DNA of 64,000 nt from Mycolicibacillus parakoreensis (lineage in GTDB: Bacteria > Actinomycetota > Actinomycetes > Mycobacteriales > Mycobacteriaceae): positions 1,550,001-1,614,000 of the forward strand of contig NZ_CP092365.1 in NCBI RefSeq assembly GCF_022370835.2. Reading direction: 5' to 3'. Of this stretch, positions 1 to 8,004 are shown one piece after another (within the stretch, counting starts at the first letter, position 1; every line of letters begins with the position of its first letter). The notes beneath the pieces are model-generated. The model was given only the letters and a program-made list of their open reading frames with translations. It searched no databases and was not told the DNA's origin. The position numbers were made by a program, and so were the translations under genes.

Positions 1-169
1 CGGGAAGGTGCACGGCCTCGTCGGCGTCGGCGACGTGCCACGCGTCGGCGTCGGCGTCGGAATAGACCGCGACGGTGGCGATGCCGAGATCGCGGCAAGT
101 GCGGAACACCCGCCGCGCGATCTCGCCACGGTTGGCGACCAGGACCTTGCGGATCTTGGGCATCGCCAT
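1..169 (-). CDS. acyl-CoA carboxylase biotin carboxylase subunit, N-terminal fragment
   Basis: Only the first 56 codons are present; the gene runs off the left edge. The translation opens [20 protein letters not shown], the standard N-terminus of biotin carboxylase (BC) subunits of acyl-CoA carboxylases, and continues through [18 protein letters not shown], the first Rossmann-like strand and helix. The ATG (167-169) overlaps the stop of the upstream carboxyltransferase gene as TGATG, so the two are probably translationally coupled subunits of one enzyme. The BC subunit carboxylates biotin with ATP and bicarbonate. Acetyl-, propionyl-, methylcrotonyl- or geranyl-type substrate cannot be told from this fragment. 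Confidence 0.9.
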   Translation of the reverse strand, partial: MAMPKIRKVLVANRGEIARRVFRTCRDLGIATVAVYSDADADAWHVADADEAVHLP

Positions 170-1770
170 CACATCCGGAACACGCCGTAGCCACGCTGGC
201 CACGGACCTCGCCGTTGTGGATCACCGACAGGCAGAACCCGAGAACGGTCCGCGTATCGCGGGGATCGATGATCCCGTCGTCGTAAAGTCGGCCGCTGTT
301 GGCCAGTGCGACGGATTCGCGCTCGATCTGTTCCTCGACGGCGGCGCGCATCTGGGCGTCGGCCTCCTCGTCGAAGGGCAGCCCGCGGTCGGCGGCGGAC
401 TCGCGCGCCACGATGGACAGCACTCCGGCCAGTTGCGCCGGACCCATCACGGCCGACTTCGAGTTAGGCCAAGCGAATAGGAAACGCGGCGAGTACGATC
501 GCCCGCACATGCCGTAGTTCCCGGCACCGTAGGACGCACCCATGGTGATGGTCACGTGGGGGACCGTGCTGTTGGATACGGCGTTGATCATCTTGGCGCC
601 GTCCTTGATGATGCCGCCCTGTTCGTACTCGGCACCGACCATGAAACCGGTGGTGTTCTGCAGGAAGATGAGGGGGGTGTCGATCTGATTTGCCAGTTGG
701 ATGAACTGCGAACCTTTCTCGGCCTCCTCACTGAACAGGATGCCCCGTGCGTTGGCGAGGATGCCGACTGGGAAGCCGTGGATCGAGGCCCAGCCGGTGA
801 CGAGTGACGTGCCGTAGAGAGGTTTGAACTCGTCGAAGGCCGAGCCGTCGACCACTCGGGCGATGACGTCGCGGGGGTCGAAGGGCACCTTCGGATCGAC
901 CGACGCGATGCCGAGCAGCTGATCGGGGTCGTGCACCGGTGGGTGCGGCGGCGTGGTGGGTCCGGGGCCGTTCTTCCGCCAGTTGAGCCGCGCCATGATG
1001 CGACGGCCGATGCGGATCGCATCCTGCTCGTCCTCGGCCATGTAATCGGCCAGCCCCGAGGTGCGGGCGTGCATGTCGGCGCCGCCGAGCGACTCGTCAT
1101 CGGAGACCTCGCCCGTGGCCATCTTGACCAGCGGCGGACCCCCGAGGAACACCTTGGAACGGTTGCGAACCATCACGACGTAGTCGCACATGCCCGGGAC
1201 GTACGCACCTCCAGCGGTGGAGTTGCCGAAGACCAAGGCCAGTGTCGGCAGCCCCGCTGCGCTGTGCTGTGTCAAGTCGTGGAACAGCTGTCCGCCGGGC
1301 ACGAAGATGTCTGCCTGTGTGGGCAGGTCGGCGCCGCCAGACTCGACGATGTTGATGATGGGCAGTCGGTTCTCCCGCGCGATGGCCATGCCGCGGAACA
1401 CCTTGCGGAAGGTATAGGGGTTCGATGCGCCGCCGCGGACGGTGGGGTCGTGGGCGATGATCATCGACTCGATGCCCTCGACTACGCCGATGCCGACCAC
1501 CACGCTACCGCCGACGGGGAACTTACTGCCCCAGGCGGCGAAGGGACATAGTTCGAGGAACGCCGTGTCGGGGTCGAGCATCAGCTCGATGCGCTCGCGG
1601 ACGAGCAGCTTGCCCCGCTTGCGGTGGCGCGCAACGTATTTCGCGCCTCCGCCGCCGTTGACCAGCGCCAGTTGCTCCACGATGGTGTGGAGTTGCGCGC
1701 TCAGTCCTTCGCGGTTCTTGAGATACCCGGGCGCGGTGTCGTCGACCCGGTCGGGCAAGACCTGTACCAA
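169..1770 (-). CDS. accD: acyl-CoA carboxylase carboxyltransferase (beta) subunit, AccD family
   Basis: 533 aa, the usual length for actinobacterial AccD proteins. It moves the carboxyl group from biotin to an acyl-CoA. Family landmarks seen are the N-terminal [20 protein letters not shown] segment, the acyl-CoA oxyanion region [15 protein letters not shown] and the C-terminal half with NTTGFMVG and [14 protein letters not shown]. Overall layout resembles the methylcrotonyl/geranyl-CoA type (M. tuberculosis AccD1, Pseudomonas AtuC) more than AccD4-6; this is a recollection-based impression. The start is taken as TTG at 1768-1770 because GGAGGG lies about 8 nt upstream. It overlaps the downstream BC subunit by 1 nt. 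Its promoter region carries a perfect inverted repeat (1812-1837). It could serve leucine or isoprenoid-acid degradation. Confidence 0.93.
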   Translation of the reverse strand: MVQVLPDRVDDTAPGYLKNREGLSAQLHTIVEQLALVNGGGGAKYVARHRKRGKLLVRERIELMLDPDTAFLELCPFAAWGSKFPVGGSVVVGIGVVEGIESMIIAHDPTVRGGASNPYTFRKVFRGMAIARENRLPIINIVESGGADLPTQADIFVPGGQLFHDLTQHSAAGLPTLALVFGNSTAGGAYVPGMCDYVVMVRNRSKVFLGGPPLVKMATGEVSDDESLGGADMHARTSGLADYMAEDEQDAIRIGRRIMARLNWRKNGPGPTTPPHPPVHDPDQLLGIASVDPKVPFDPRDVIARVVDGSAFDEFKPLYGTSLVTGWASIHGFPVGILANARGILFSEEAEKGSQFIQLANQIDTPLIFLQNTTGFMVGAEYEQGGIIKDGAKMINAVSNSTVPHVTITMGASYGAGNYGMCGRSYSPRFLFAWPNSKSAVMGPAQLAGVLSIVARESAADRGLPFDEEADAQMRAAVEEQIERESVALANSGRLYDDGIIDPRDTRTVLGFCLSVIHNGEVRGQRGYGVFRM

Positions 1771-1811
1771 AATTTTCCCTCCGGGCGAGCATCGACGTCA
1801 TCTGCTAGGCG

Positions 1812-1837
1812 CTGATGTTAGCCGCAATTAACATCAG
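1812..1837 (-). promoter_or_regulatory. inverted repeat upstream of accD, likely operator
   Basis: CTGATGTTA (1812-1820) and TAACATCAG (1829-1837) are perfect 9-bp arms separated by 8 bp, starting 42 bp upstream of the accD TTG. The size suits a dimeric repressor such as TetR or GntR. The rest of the 1771-2121 gap shows no coding potential or other clear signal. Confidence 0.6.
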
Positions 1838-2121
1838 GTGACAACGGCGGCAGGGCTTGCGTCAGATTTGTTTCCCGCGCCGCGATTCCGTCGAAGCGCG
1901 ATGGATCGAAGCGGTGCGCTTCGCTGCAGATCGAGCGATCAAAGGAATTGACTGCGGGCGCGACGGCACACACAGGGCCCTTGCTAGGTCGTATCGAGTT
2001 CCTCGTCCGGCGCGCGTGGAGTCTACGGTCGCGATCTCGGGTGAACGCCAGCAGTGATTATCAGCGTCGCGCCATGCGCCTCAGCCAACCGAGTCGTATA
2101 TAAATCCGGGTCGGTCAGAAT

Positions 2122-2796
2122 CTATCGGGTCTCGTCAACTGCGGCCAGCCGCGGAGCGGCCTGATCAGGCGCCTGCCCGAGGGTATATAGGCCGAGACTG
2201 CCGAGAAAACCCGCACAGTGCTCGATAAGCATTTCAGTCGAGAGGTTCAGTTGTCCGTCTATCCAGCGACGGAGTATCTCGAACAGGCCCCCGACACCGT
2301 AGGTGGCGGCGAGATCTGCGACTTGAAGCACCTCGCTGGGTATATCGAGGTGCAAGCGGGCCTCTCTGAGCACCAGCTCCGCAAAATCGGTCATCAGCTC
2401 GCTTCGCAGCTGCCGAAGGAGGGGTTCTGCGCCCGATTCGACAAACAGTATGCGGGCCATGCTGGGATCGTTCTCGATCACCTGAACCAGGGCCTTGATC
2501 GGAGCGTAAGCGAGTTCTTGAGGAGCAACCGTGTCGTCCGGAATGGCGCTGGTTATCACCGCCTGGAAGGTGGCGGAGATCTTGGCAAATACCGCGCGCA
2601 AGAGTGCGTCTCGGTCGCGAAACTGCTGGTAGAAGTACCGGCTCGTCACTCCTGACTTCGCACACACGGCGGTCACGGTGCACGCGGTAGCTCCGTGGGT
2701 GCCCATGATTGAGACCGCGGCATCAATCAACATCACGCGGCGCTGCGCATCGCGTTGAGCTGCGGACAGCCCGCCATAAACACGTGCTGGACTCAT
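2122..2796 (-). CDS. TetR family transcriptional regulator
   Basis: 224 aa. The N-terminal 60 residues have the TetR helix-turn-helix pattern: an RRVMLIDAAVSIMGTHGATA helix, then TVTAVCAKSGVTSRYFYQQF, where the recognition helix ends in the typical YFYQQF with the following RDALLRAVF. The C-terminal ligand domain is family-variable. It is transcribed divergently from the PF10118-type hydrolase at 2865, with an inverted repeat (2818-2841) between them, so it probably represses that gene and itself. The inducer is unknown, presumably a CoA ester or hydrophobic metabolite of the nearby catabolic genes. Confidence 0.92.
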   Translation of the reverse strand: MSPARVYGGLSAAQRDAQRRVMLIDAAVSIMGTHGATACTVTAVCAKSGVTSRYFYQQFRDRDALLRAVFAKISATFQAVITSAIPDDTVAPQELAYAPIKALVQVIENDPSMARILFVESGAEPLLRQLRSELMTDFAELVLREARLHLDIPSEVLQVADLAATYGVGGLFEILRRWIDGQLNLSTEMLIEHCAGFLGSLGLYTLGQAPDQAAPRLAAVDETR

Positions 2797-2817
2797 GTCC
2801 TACAGTCTGGCAGTCTT

Positions 2818-2841
2818 ATCTGACAAGGCATAAAGTCAGAT
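2818..2841. promoter_or_regulatory. probable TetR operator
   Basis: ATCTGAC (2818-2824) and GTCAGAT (2835-2841) form a perfect inverted repeat with a 10-bp spacer. It sits in the 68-bp gap between the divergent tetR start (2796) and the hydrolase GTG (2865), the expected place for an autoregulatory operator. Confidence 0.65.
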
Positions 2842-2864
2842 CCAACTTCGAGGAAGGACCTCCA

Positions 2865-3734
2865 GTGTCGGAAGATCAAGCCCGGACCAGGACCCGCGTG
2901 CTGCCAAAACCCAGGCGTGTTCGTTTTCCGATGCCGACCTCCACGAAGCGGCAACACTTCGTGGATGGCGACCTGGTGATGAGCCATTTCATCTCGGTGC
3001 TTTCTGCGACGTTCCCGGAAGGCGAGGATTTCTTCATCCGATCGGTCAGGAACTTCCAGAGCTCCATCGACGATCCCCAATTGGATACAGCGGTCAAGGG
3101 TTTCATCGGACAAGAGGCCACACATCGACACCAGCATCGTCTCCTCAACGAGCGACTCCAGGTCATGGGGTATCCGACGGCGCGAATCGACCGTCATGTC
3201 GCACGCCTGATCAAGCGATTGGAACGGCGCTTTTCGCCGGAAATGCGGCTGTCCATGACCTCCGCGTTGGAGCACTACACCGCTACGCTGGCAGAAATCA
3301 TTCTTACCAGCGAAGACGCCCAGAAGCTCATCGGACAGACAGAGGTTCGACCGATTCTGCTGTGGCATGCCTTCGAGGAGTCGGAGCACAAAGCGGTTGC
3401 CTTCGATGTCTATCGGCTCGTGGGAGGAACCGAGCGCACCCGTGTACGCGGCATGCGGATCGCTTCAGTAATTCTGTTCGGCGAACTCATTCTGCAGACT
3501 GCCCTGTCCATGGCCGCTGACAAAGCCTCATATAACCCGGTCACGTTGGTGCGCAGTCTGTACCGCTTCAGTCGCACCCCGATGTTCACCGCCGATGCGC
3601 TGCGGCGTTTCCGTTCCTACAATCGCCCGGGTTTCCATCCTGATGATTGGGACAGCGCCGCGGTCCTGGAGCATTGGAGCAAAGAACTGTTCGACCAAGA
3701 CGGTTCACAGCGAGTTATCGCTTCGTCGGGATAG
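2865..3734 (+). CDS. PF10118-type metal-dependent hydrolase, putative diiron protein
   Basis: 289 aa from a GTG at 2865, chosen because AGGAAGGACC precedes it; an in-frame ATG at 2709 would run through the tetR coding region and the operator. The sequence matches the predicted metal-dependent hydrolase family. Helical segments carry carboxylate/histidine motifs: GQEATHRHQH, ALEHYTATLAEI and HAFEESEHKAVAFDVY, a spacing reminiscent of ferritin-like four-helix diiron sites. The exact reaction of the family is not established. It is the only gene facing away from the first TetR and ends in a strong hairpin (3753-3781). An oxidative or hydrolytic role in the catabolic block is an inference. Confidence 0.8.
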   Translation: MSEDQARTRTRVLPKPRRVRFPMPTSTKRQHFVDGDLVMSHFISVLSATFPEGEDFFIRSVRNFQSSIDDPQLDTAVKGFIGQEATHRHQHRLLNERLQVMGYPTARIDRHVARLIKRLERRFSPEMRLSMTSALEHYTATLAEIILTSEDAQKLIGQTEVRPILLWHAFEESEHKAVAFDVYRLVGGTERTRVRGMRIASVILFGELILQTALSMAADKASYNPVTLVRSLYRFSRTPMFTADALRRFRSYNRPGFHPDDWDSAAVLEHWSKELFDQDGSQRVIASSG

Positions 3735-3752
3735 CAAAGATGCGGAAGTGCG

Positions 3753-3781
3753 GCGACGCAGGAGCACCGTTCCTGCGTCGC
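3753..3781. terminator. hairpin terminator between convergent genes
   Basis: Perfect 11-bp arms GCGACGCAGGA (3753-3763) and TCCTGCGTCGC (3771-3781) with a 7-nt loop, extended outside by CGGAAG/CTTCCG. It starts 19 bp after the hydrolase stop and lies before the convergent tetR stop. No U-tract follows, as is common in mycobacteria. Confidence 0.7.
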
Positions 3782-3917
3782 TCCTTCCGAACAGGGTGCG
3801 ACGCGTCGGTCGACTCACGGATTCGGTGCTCGGTGGCCGGTGAAGGTGGCGGTCGGACCCGCAAATGCGGTTCGCAGCGATCGCCACGGGGCTGGCTGGC
3901 CCTGTTGTGAGCCTCGA

Positions 3918-4550
3918 TCAGTCGCTGATGACATAGCGTTGAGCCAGGGTTTCAGCAAGTCTGCTGGTGTGCGCGACCACTTCTTTCTCGGTCACCGCAA
4001 GCAAACCGGAGTGCCAGGCGGTGATGACTTCGACGAATCCCCCGACAGCGATCAGGGTGTCCATGCGAAGGGCTATCTCGTCGGCATCTTGTCGGAGGTG
4101 TGGCCGGCTTGCCTCAACGACCAACTGCGTTGCTTCCTGTAGCGCCACGGCGCGGCGGTCTTGTAGCGGTGAGCTACCGACATGCTGAGCGAGGAGGATG
4201 CGTGCCCGGCCGGGATCGCGTGCGATCCGGTCGACCACGATGGTGATCGCCGCGGTGATGGTTTCGATCGGCGGCCGATTCGCACGCTCGTTGAAGAGCG
4301 CGGCGACCTCGCCGAGCATGTCATTGCGGACGCCATCCCACGCAGCAACGAGCAGCTCATCGCGCGTCTTGAAGCCCTCGTAGAAGTATCGATCGTTCAG
4401 CCCTGTGCGGGCGCATACGCCGCGCATAGTGACCGCGGCCCAACCGCTCTCACTCCAAATCTCGGTTGCGGCCTCGATCAATTGCTGCCGTCGCTCGGCA
4501 CGACGCTCGGCCCCGGTCCGACCACCCCAGCGCTTGTTTCTCGACCGCAC
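3918..4550 (-). CDS. TetR family transcriptional regulator
   Basis: 210 aa from a GTG at 4548-4550, the first plausible start before the DNA-binding domain; the frame is open further upstream to 4706 but that would cover the operators and the divergent SDR start. HTH region: RRQQLIEAATEIWSESGWAA, then TMRGVCARTGLNDRYFYEGF and KTRDELLVAAWD. The C-terminal domain is the usual all-helical ligand-binding part. It faces the SDR-diiron-BVMO operon beginning at 4679, and two short inverted repeats (4581-4612) lie between, so it is the likely repressor of that operon. Confidence 0.9.
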   Translation of the reverse strand: MRSRNKRWGGRTGAERRAERRQQLIEAATEIWSESGWAAVTMRGVCARTGLNDRYFYEGFKTRDELLVAAWDGVRNDMLGEVAALFNERANRPPIETITAAITIVVDRIARDPGRARILLAQHVGSSPLQDRRAVALQEATQLVVEASRPHLRQDADEIALRMDTLIAVGGFVEVITAWHSGLLAVTEKEVVAHTSRLAETLAQRYVISD

Positions 4551-4580
4551 CTCTCCATCTTGACAAGGTGCTCGTTCCAC

Positions 4581-4612
4581 CACCAAACTGGTGGCATGCG
4601 ACACCAATGGTG
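4581..4612. promoter_or_regulatory. tandem inverted repeats, probable TetR operators
   Basis: CACCA-AAC-TGGTG at 4581-4593 and CACCA-A-TGGTG at 4602-4612 share identical 5-bp arms and start 21 bp apart, two helical turns. They lie between the divergent tetR (start 4550) and SDR (start 4679) genes. Confidence 0.6.
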
Positions 4613-4678
4613 GCTGGTGCCCCCAGATGAGAGTTTCCCCACAGCAGACGTCCATGTCGCGACCCGAAAGGCAGACGG

Positions 4679-5533
4679 ATGAGATTGCTGCCCTTCGGCG
4701 GCGCACCAGGCAGAACGCACCGCGCCGATGCAGTCGTCACGGGCGCAGGAAGCGGTATCGGCCGCGCATTCGCCGTGGAGCTTGCGCGCCGAGGTGGACG
4801 CGTGGTGTGCGCCGACAAAGATCCCGTCACTGCAAAAGAGTCGGCAGAGTTGGTGAGGCAGGCTGGCGGCGAGGGCTTCGACATCGCATGCGATGTCACC
4901 GATCTTGAGCAGGTCCGCAACCTCGCTGATGTGAGCGAAGACTGGTTCGAGAAGGCTGCGAGCCTCGTCATCAACAACGCCGGAATCGGTGCGGGCGGCA
5001 ACCGCATCGGCGCGACGTCGATCGAGGACTGGAACGCGGCGATTTCTGTCAACCTCTGGGGCGTTATCTACGGCTGCGAGACTTTTGTGCCTCGGCTCCG
5101 CAGCAATGGGCATGGCGGAGTCATCAATGTGGCGTCGGCAGCGAGCTTTGGCTCGGCCCCTCGGATGGCGGCTTACAACGTGAGCAAGGCCGGGGTGCTC
5201 GCTCTGTCGGAGACATTGGCGGCCGAACTGAGCGGTACTGACATCAACGTCACAGTGCTTTGCCCCACCTTCGTGAAGACGAACATCGTCAACAATCCTC
5301 AAATCGACGAGGCGGCTGCAAGACTCGCGGCCAACCTGATGAAATGGACCGGCATTTCGCCACAGCACGTTGCTCGAACGACGTTGAACGCGCACGATCG
5401 CGGACAAATTTATGTAGTACCCCAACTCGATGCCAAAGTCTTGTGGCAACTCAAGAGAGCCCTACCCGGCCCCTTTACTCGCACGCTGGGCCTCGTGGAG
5501 CGCATGGCCTCATGGAACGATTCAGCCGAGTAG
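4679..5533 (+). CDS. short-chain dehydrogenase/reductase
   Basis: 284 aa. It is a classical SDR: the NAD(P) motif VVTGAGSGIGRA lies near residues 19-30, NNAG follows at about 100, and the catalytic YNVSK tetrad element is in APRMAAYNVSKAGVLALSE with an upstream Ser in NVASAASF. It interconverts an alcohol and a ketone or aldehyde. It is first in an operon with the diiron protein (13 bp away) and a flavin monooxygenase, so it plausibly makes the ketone used by the monooxygenase. The start is the ATG at 4679 with GAAAGG upstream. The C-terminus LKRALPGPFTRTLGLVERMA is typical of mycobacterial SDRs that act on hydrophobic substrates. Confidence 0.93.
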   Translation: MRLLPFGGAPGRTHRADAVVTGAGSGIGRAFAVELARRGGRVVCADKDPVTAKESAELVRQAGGEGFDIACDVTDLEQVRNLADVSEDWFEKAASLVINNAGIGAGGNRIGATSIEDWNAAISVNLWGVIYGCETFVPRLRSNGHGGVINVASAASFGSAPRMAAYNVSKAGVLALSETLAAELSGTDINVTVLCPTFVKTNIVNNPQIDEAAARLAANLMKWTGISPQHVARTTLNAHDRGQIYVVPQLDAKVLWQLKRALPGPFTRTLGLVERMASWNDSAE

Positions 5534-5546
5534 AGGAGCAGGGAAA

Positions 5547-6470
5547 ATGGCTTTCGCATACAGTGACATGCTCGAGACAATCAAAAACAAGCAATGGGCT
5601 CTTGCCGATATCGATTGGAACGCCCCTGGCGCGGAACTGATCACCGATGAACAGCGTCCCAAACTCAAGCAATTCATGTCCGACGTGGTGTGGATTGAGC
5701 ATGTTGGAGCACGTGCCTTCGCCGCGATGGCTCCAAAGGCGCCATTCGAAGCGCTCGGAGACATTTACCGTTACTTTCACGCCGAGGAGCAGCGTCACGC
5801 CAATGCCGAACTTGCCTTGATGCGTCGCTGGGGCATGCTCGAGGAAGGCGAGAAACCGGTCCCGAACAAGAATATTCGGCTGGTCATCGAATGGCTGGAC
5901 CGTTATGCGGAAGCCCTGCCCCTGACCGTCATCGGGGCCGCGATTCCGGCACTGGAGACTGCGCTCGATGGAGCGCTGCTGAAGTTTCTCCTCGATGAGG
6001 TTGACGACCCTGTGTGCGGGGAGGTGTTCAACAAGGTCAACAGCGACGAATCAAGGCATCTCGCGGTTGGCTTCCAGGTCTTGAATGACCTGGGCGCCAG
6101 CCCGATGCGAATCCACGCCATTCAAACTGCGGGTGCTCTTGTCGACCCGCGAATTCTCACCGGCGCTTTGCTGTATATCCCGCTCCTGACGCGCATGTTG
6201 ATGAATCTCAACGCTATGGGTCTGTCCGAGGAGAAGTTATACAACGCAGTGACGCGGTATGCCAATGTCGGCGATCGCAGTGAGCATACGCGGAGGGTGC
6301 CCGGCTATCACATCTTGAAGGCGCACATGTCGTCGTCCATCAAGCGGTCCCAGCCTCTGCACTTCGTGTCTCAGCGCCTTGGCAATGCGATCGATGTTTT
6401 CCCTGTTCAGATTTTCGGTCGGCCGCCATCCTGGACGGACGAACTGACCTACGAACCGGTTGCCAAATGA
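5547..6470 (+). CDS. ferritin-like putative diiron oxygenase/oxidase
   Basis: 307 aa. The ATG at 5547 follows GAGGAGCAGGGAAA. The protein is helical and carries two ExxH motifs at the spacing of a four-helix diiron site: YFHAEEQRHANAE near residue 77 and NSDESRHLAVGF near 170. Extra carboxylates are in VWIEHVGARAF (about 53) and PALETALDG (about 137). I do not recognise a characterised member. Families of this fold include ribonucleotide reductase R2-like, AurF-like and fatty-acyl oxidases. It sits between the SDR and a BVMO, with ATGA overlap to the latter, so it should act on the same substrate. The oxidative role is inferred from ligands and context. Confidence 0.75.
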   Translation: MAFAYSDMLETIKNKQWALADIDWNAPGAELITDEQRPKLKQFMSDVVWIEHVGARAFAAMAPKAPFEALGDIYRYFHAEEQRHANAELALMRRWGMLEEGEKPVPNKNIRLVIEWLDRYAEALPLTVIGAAIPALETALDGALLKFLLDEVDDPVCGEVFNKVNSDESRHLAVGFQVLNDLGASPMRIHAIQTAGALVDPRILTGALLYIPLLTRMLMNLNAMGLSEEKLYNAVTRYANVGDRSEHTRRVPGYHILKAHMSSSIKRSQPLHFVSQRLGNAIDVFPVQIFGRPPSWTDELTYEPVAK

Positions 6471-7960
6471 CAGGCACCACGACGACGTTGATCGTCGGCG
6501 CCGGGTTCGCAGGTATCGGTGCGGCGATCAGACTGCTTCAAGAGGGCACGGATGACTTGGTCATCCTGGAACGGTCAGATCGCGTCGGAGGCACCTGGCG
6601 AGACAATACTTATCCCGGTGCGGCCTGCGATATTCCCTCGCTTCTCTACTCCTACTCGTTCGAGCCGAATCCGGGCTGGACTCGTACCTACTCGGGGAGC
6701 GCTGAGATCCTCGAATATATCGACGATATGGTCGCCAAGTACGATCTTGCCCGGTTCATCCAGTTTGATACCGACGTGACTGCCTTGGAATTCGATGAGA
6801 GTGCCGGCATCTGGATGGCCGACACGGCAGATGGAAAGCGGTATCACACCCGGTCAGTTGTGATGGCCAGTGGACCACTTGCCAACGCCAGCTTTCCCGA
6901 TATTCGGGGTATTGACTCGTACGGTGGAAAAAAGATCCACAGCGCTCGATGGGACCATGGCTACGATCTCGGCGGTAAGAGGGTTGCAGTCATCGGGACA
7001 GGCGCGAGCGCGGTTCAGATCATTCCCGAGCTCGTAAAGTCGGCTGCCTCGGTCAAAGTCTTCCAGAGAACGCCCGGCTGGGTGTTGCCCAGGGTGAACT
7101 TCAGGCATCCGGCCTGGGCGCGTTCGACCTTCACACACCTGCCGGTGAGCGAACAAGCGCTCCGCGACGCGTGGTTTTGGGCCCACGAAGTGATGGCAGT
7201 GGGTATGGTCTGGAACACCGCCGCGACGTCCGCGATACAGCTGGCGGCCAAGGCTCATCTCCGTCGGCAGGTGAAAGACTCCTGGTTGAGACGTCAGTTG
7301 ACGCCCCATTTCAGGCCTGGATGCAAGCGCATGCTCATGACCAGTGATTATTACCCTGCGCTACAGGCGGATAACTGCAAGCTGATCAGCTGGCCGATCG
7401 CCACATTGTCACCCAACGGTGTTCGGACCGCCGACGGTGTCGAGCACGAAGTGGACTGTATCGTATTTGCCACTGGCTTCGATGTGGCCAAACGTGGCAC
7501 CCCGTTCCCGATTAGCGGCCTCGGCGGTCGGAAGCTCGGCGATGAATGGTCTCAGGGGACATTTGCCTTCAAGAGCGTGAGCGTGGCCGGGTATCCGAAC
7601 TTATTCTTCACTTTCGGACCGAATTCGGGGCCAGGCCACAACTCGGCGCTCGTATATATGGAGGCTGCAATTGACTATATAGTCAAGGCGATCAAGCTCC
7701 TTCAGCAAAATGACATCGGCACTTTGGATGTGAGGGAGGATCGTCAGGACCGCTATCACTCCGAAATTCAGCGCCGCCTTCGACGAACGACTTGGAATTC
7801 GGGGTGCAGCAGTTGGTATTTGACCGAGGACGGCTACAACGGCACGATGTACCCAGGTTTCGCGACCCAGTTTATGAGAGAACTATCCCGCTTGGATCCT
7901 CATGATTACGTGATAACCCGGCGCGACGATACACACGTCGAGCTGACGCAATCACTCTGA
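6467..7960 (+). CDS. flavin-containing monooxygenase, Baeyer-Villiger type (first copy)
   Basis: 497 aa; ATG overlaps the previous stop (ATGA). The FAD-binding motif GAGFAGIG is at residues 8-15, followed by the BVMO-typical GTWRDNTYPGAACDIPS. The NADPH-binding motif GTGASAVQ is near 178. The Baeyer-Villiger fingerprint is YGGKKIHSARWD, with Tyr in place of the usual first Phe of FxGxxxHxxxW. Class B enzymes insert oxygen next to a ketone using NADPH and O2, giving an ester or lactone. It follows an SDR that could supply the ketone. The late segment FTFGPNSGPGHNSA is typical. Substrate is unknown. Confidence 0.93.
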   Translation: MTGTTTTLIVGAGFAGIGAAIRLLQEGTDDLVILERSDRVGGTWRDNTYPGAACDIPSLLYSYSFEPNPGWTRTYSGSAEILEYIDDMVAKYDLARFIQFDTDVTALEFDESAGIWMADTADGKRYHTRSVVMASGPLANASFPDIRGIDSYGGKKIHSARWDHGYDLGGKRVAVIGTGASAVQIIPELVKSAASVKVFQRTPGWVLPRVNFRHPAWARSTFTHLPVSEQALRDAWFWAHEVMAVGMVWNTAATSAIQLAAKAHLRRQVKDSWLRRQLTPHFRPGCKRMLMTSDYYPALQADNCKLISWPIATLSPNGVRTADGVEHEVDCIVFATGFDVAKRGTPFPISGLGGRKLGDEWSQGTFAFKSVSVAGYPNLFFTFGPNSGPGHNSALVYMEAAIDYIVKAIKLLQQNDIGTLDVREDRQDRYHSEIQRRLRRTTWNSGCSSWYLTEDGYNGTMYPGFATQFMRELSRLDPHDYVITRRDDTHVELTQSL

Positions 7961-8004
7961 ATACAAGTTTGCAAGGCTGACCGTCAGAACGGTGAAATAC
8001 AGGA

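Noticed and set aside
5430..5546. N-terminal extension of the diiron protein
   Set aside because: It overlaps the SDR coding end, and a strong Shine-Dalgarno directly precedes ATG 5547.
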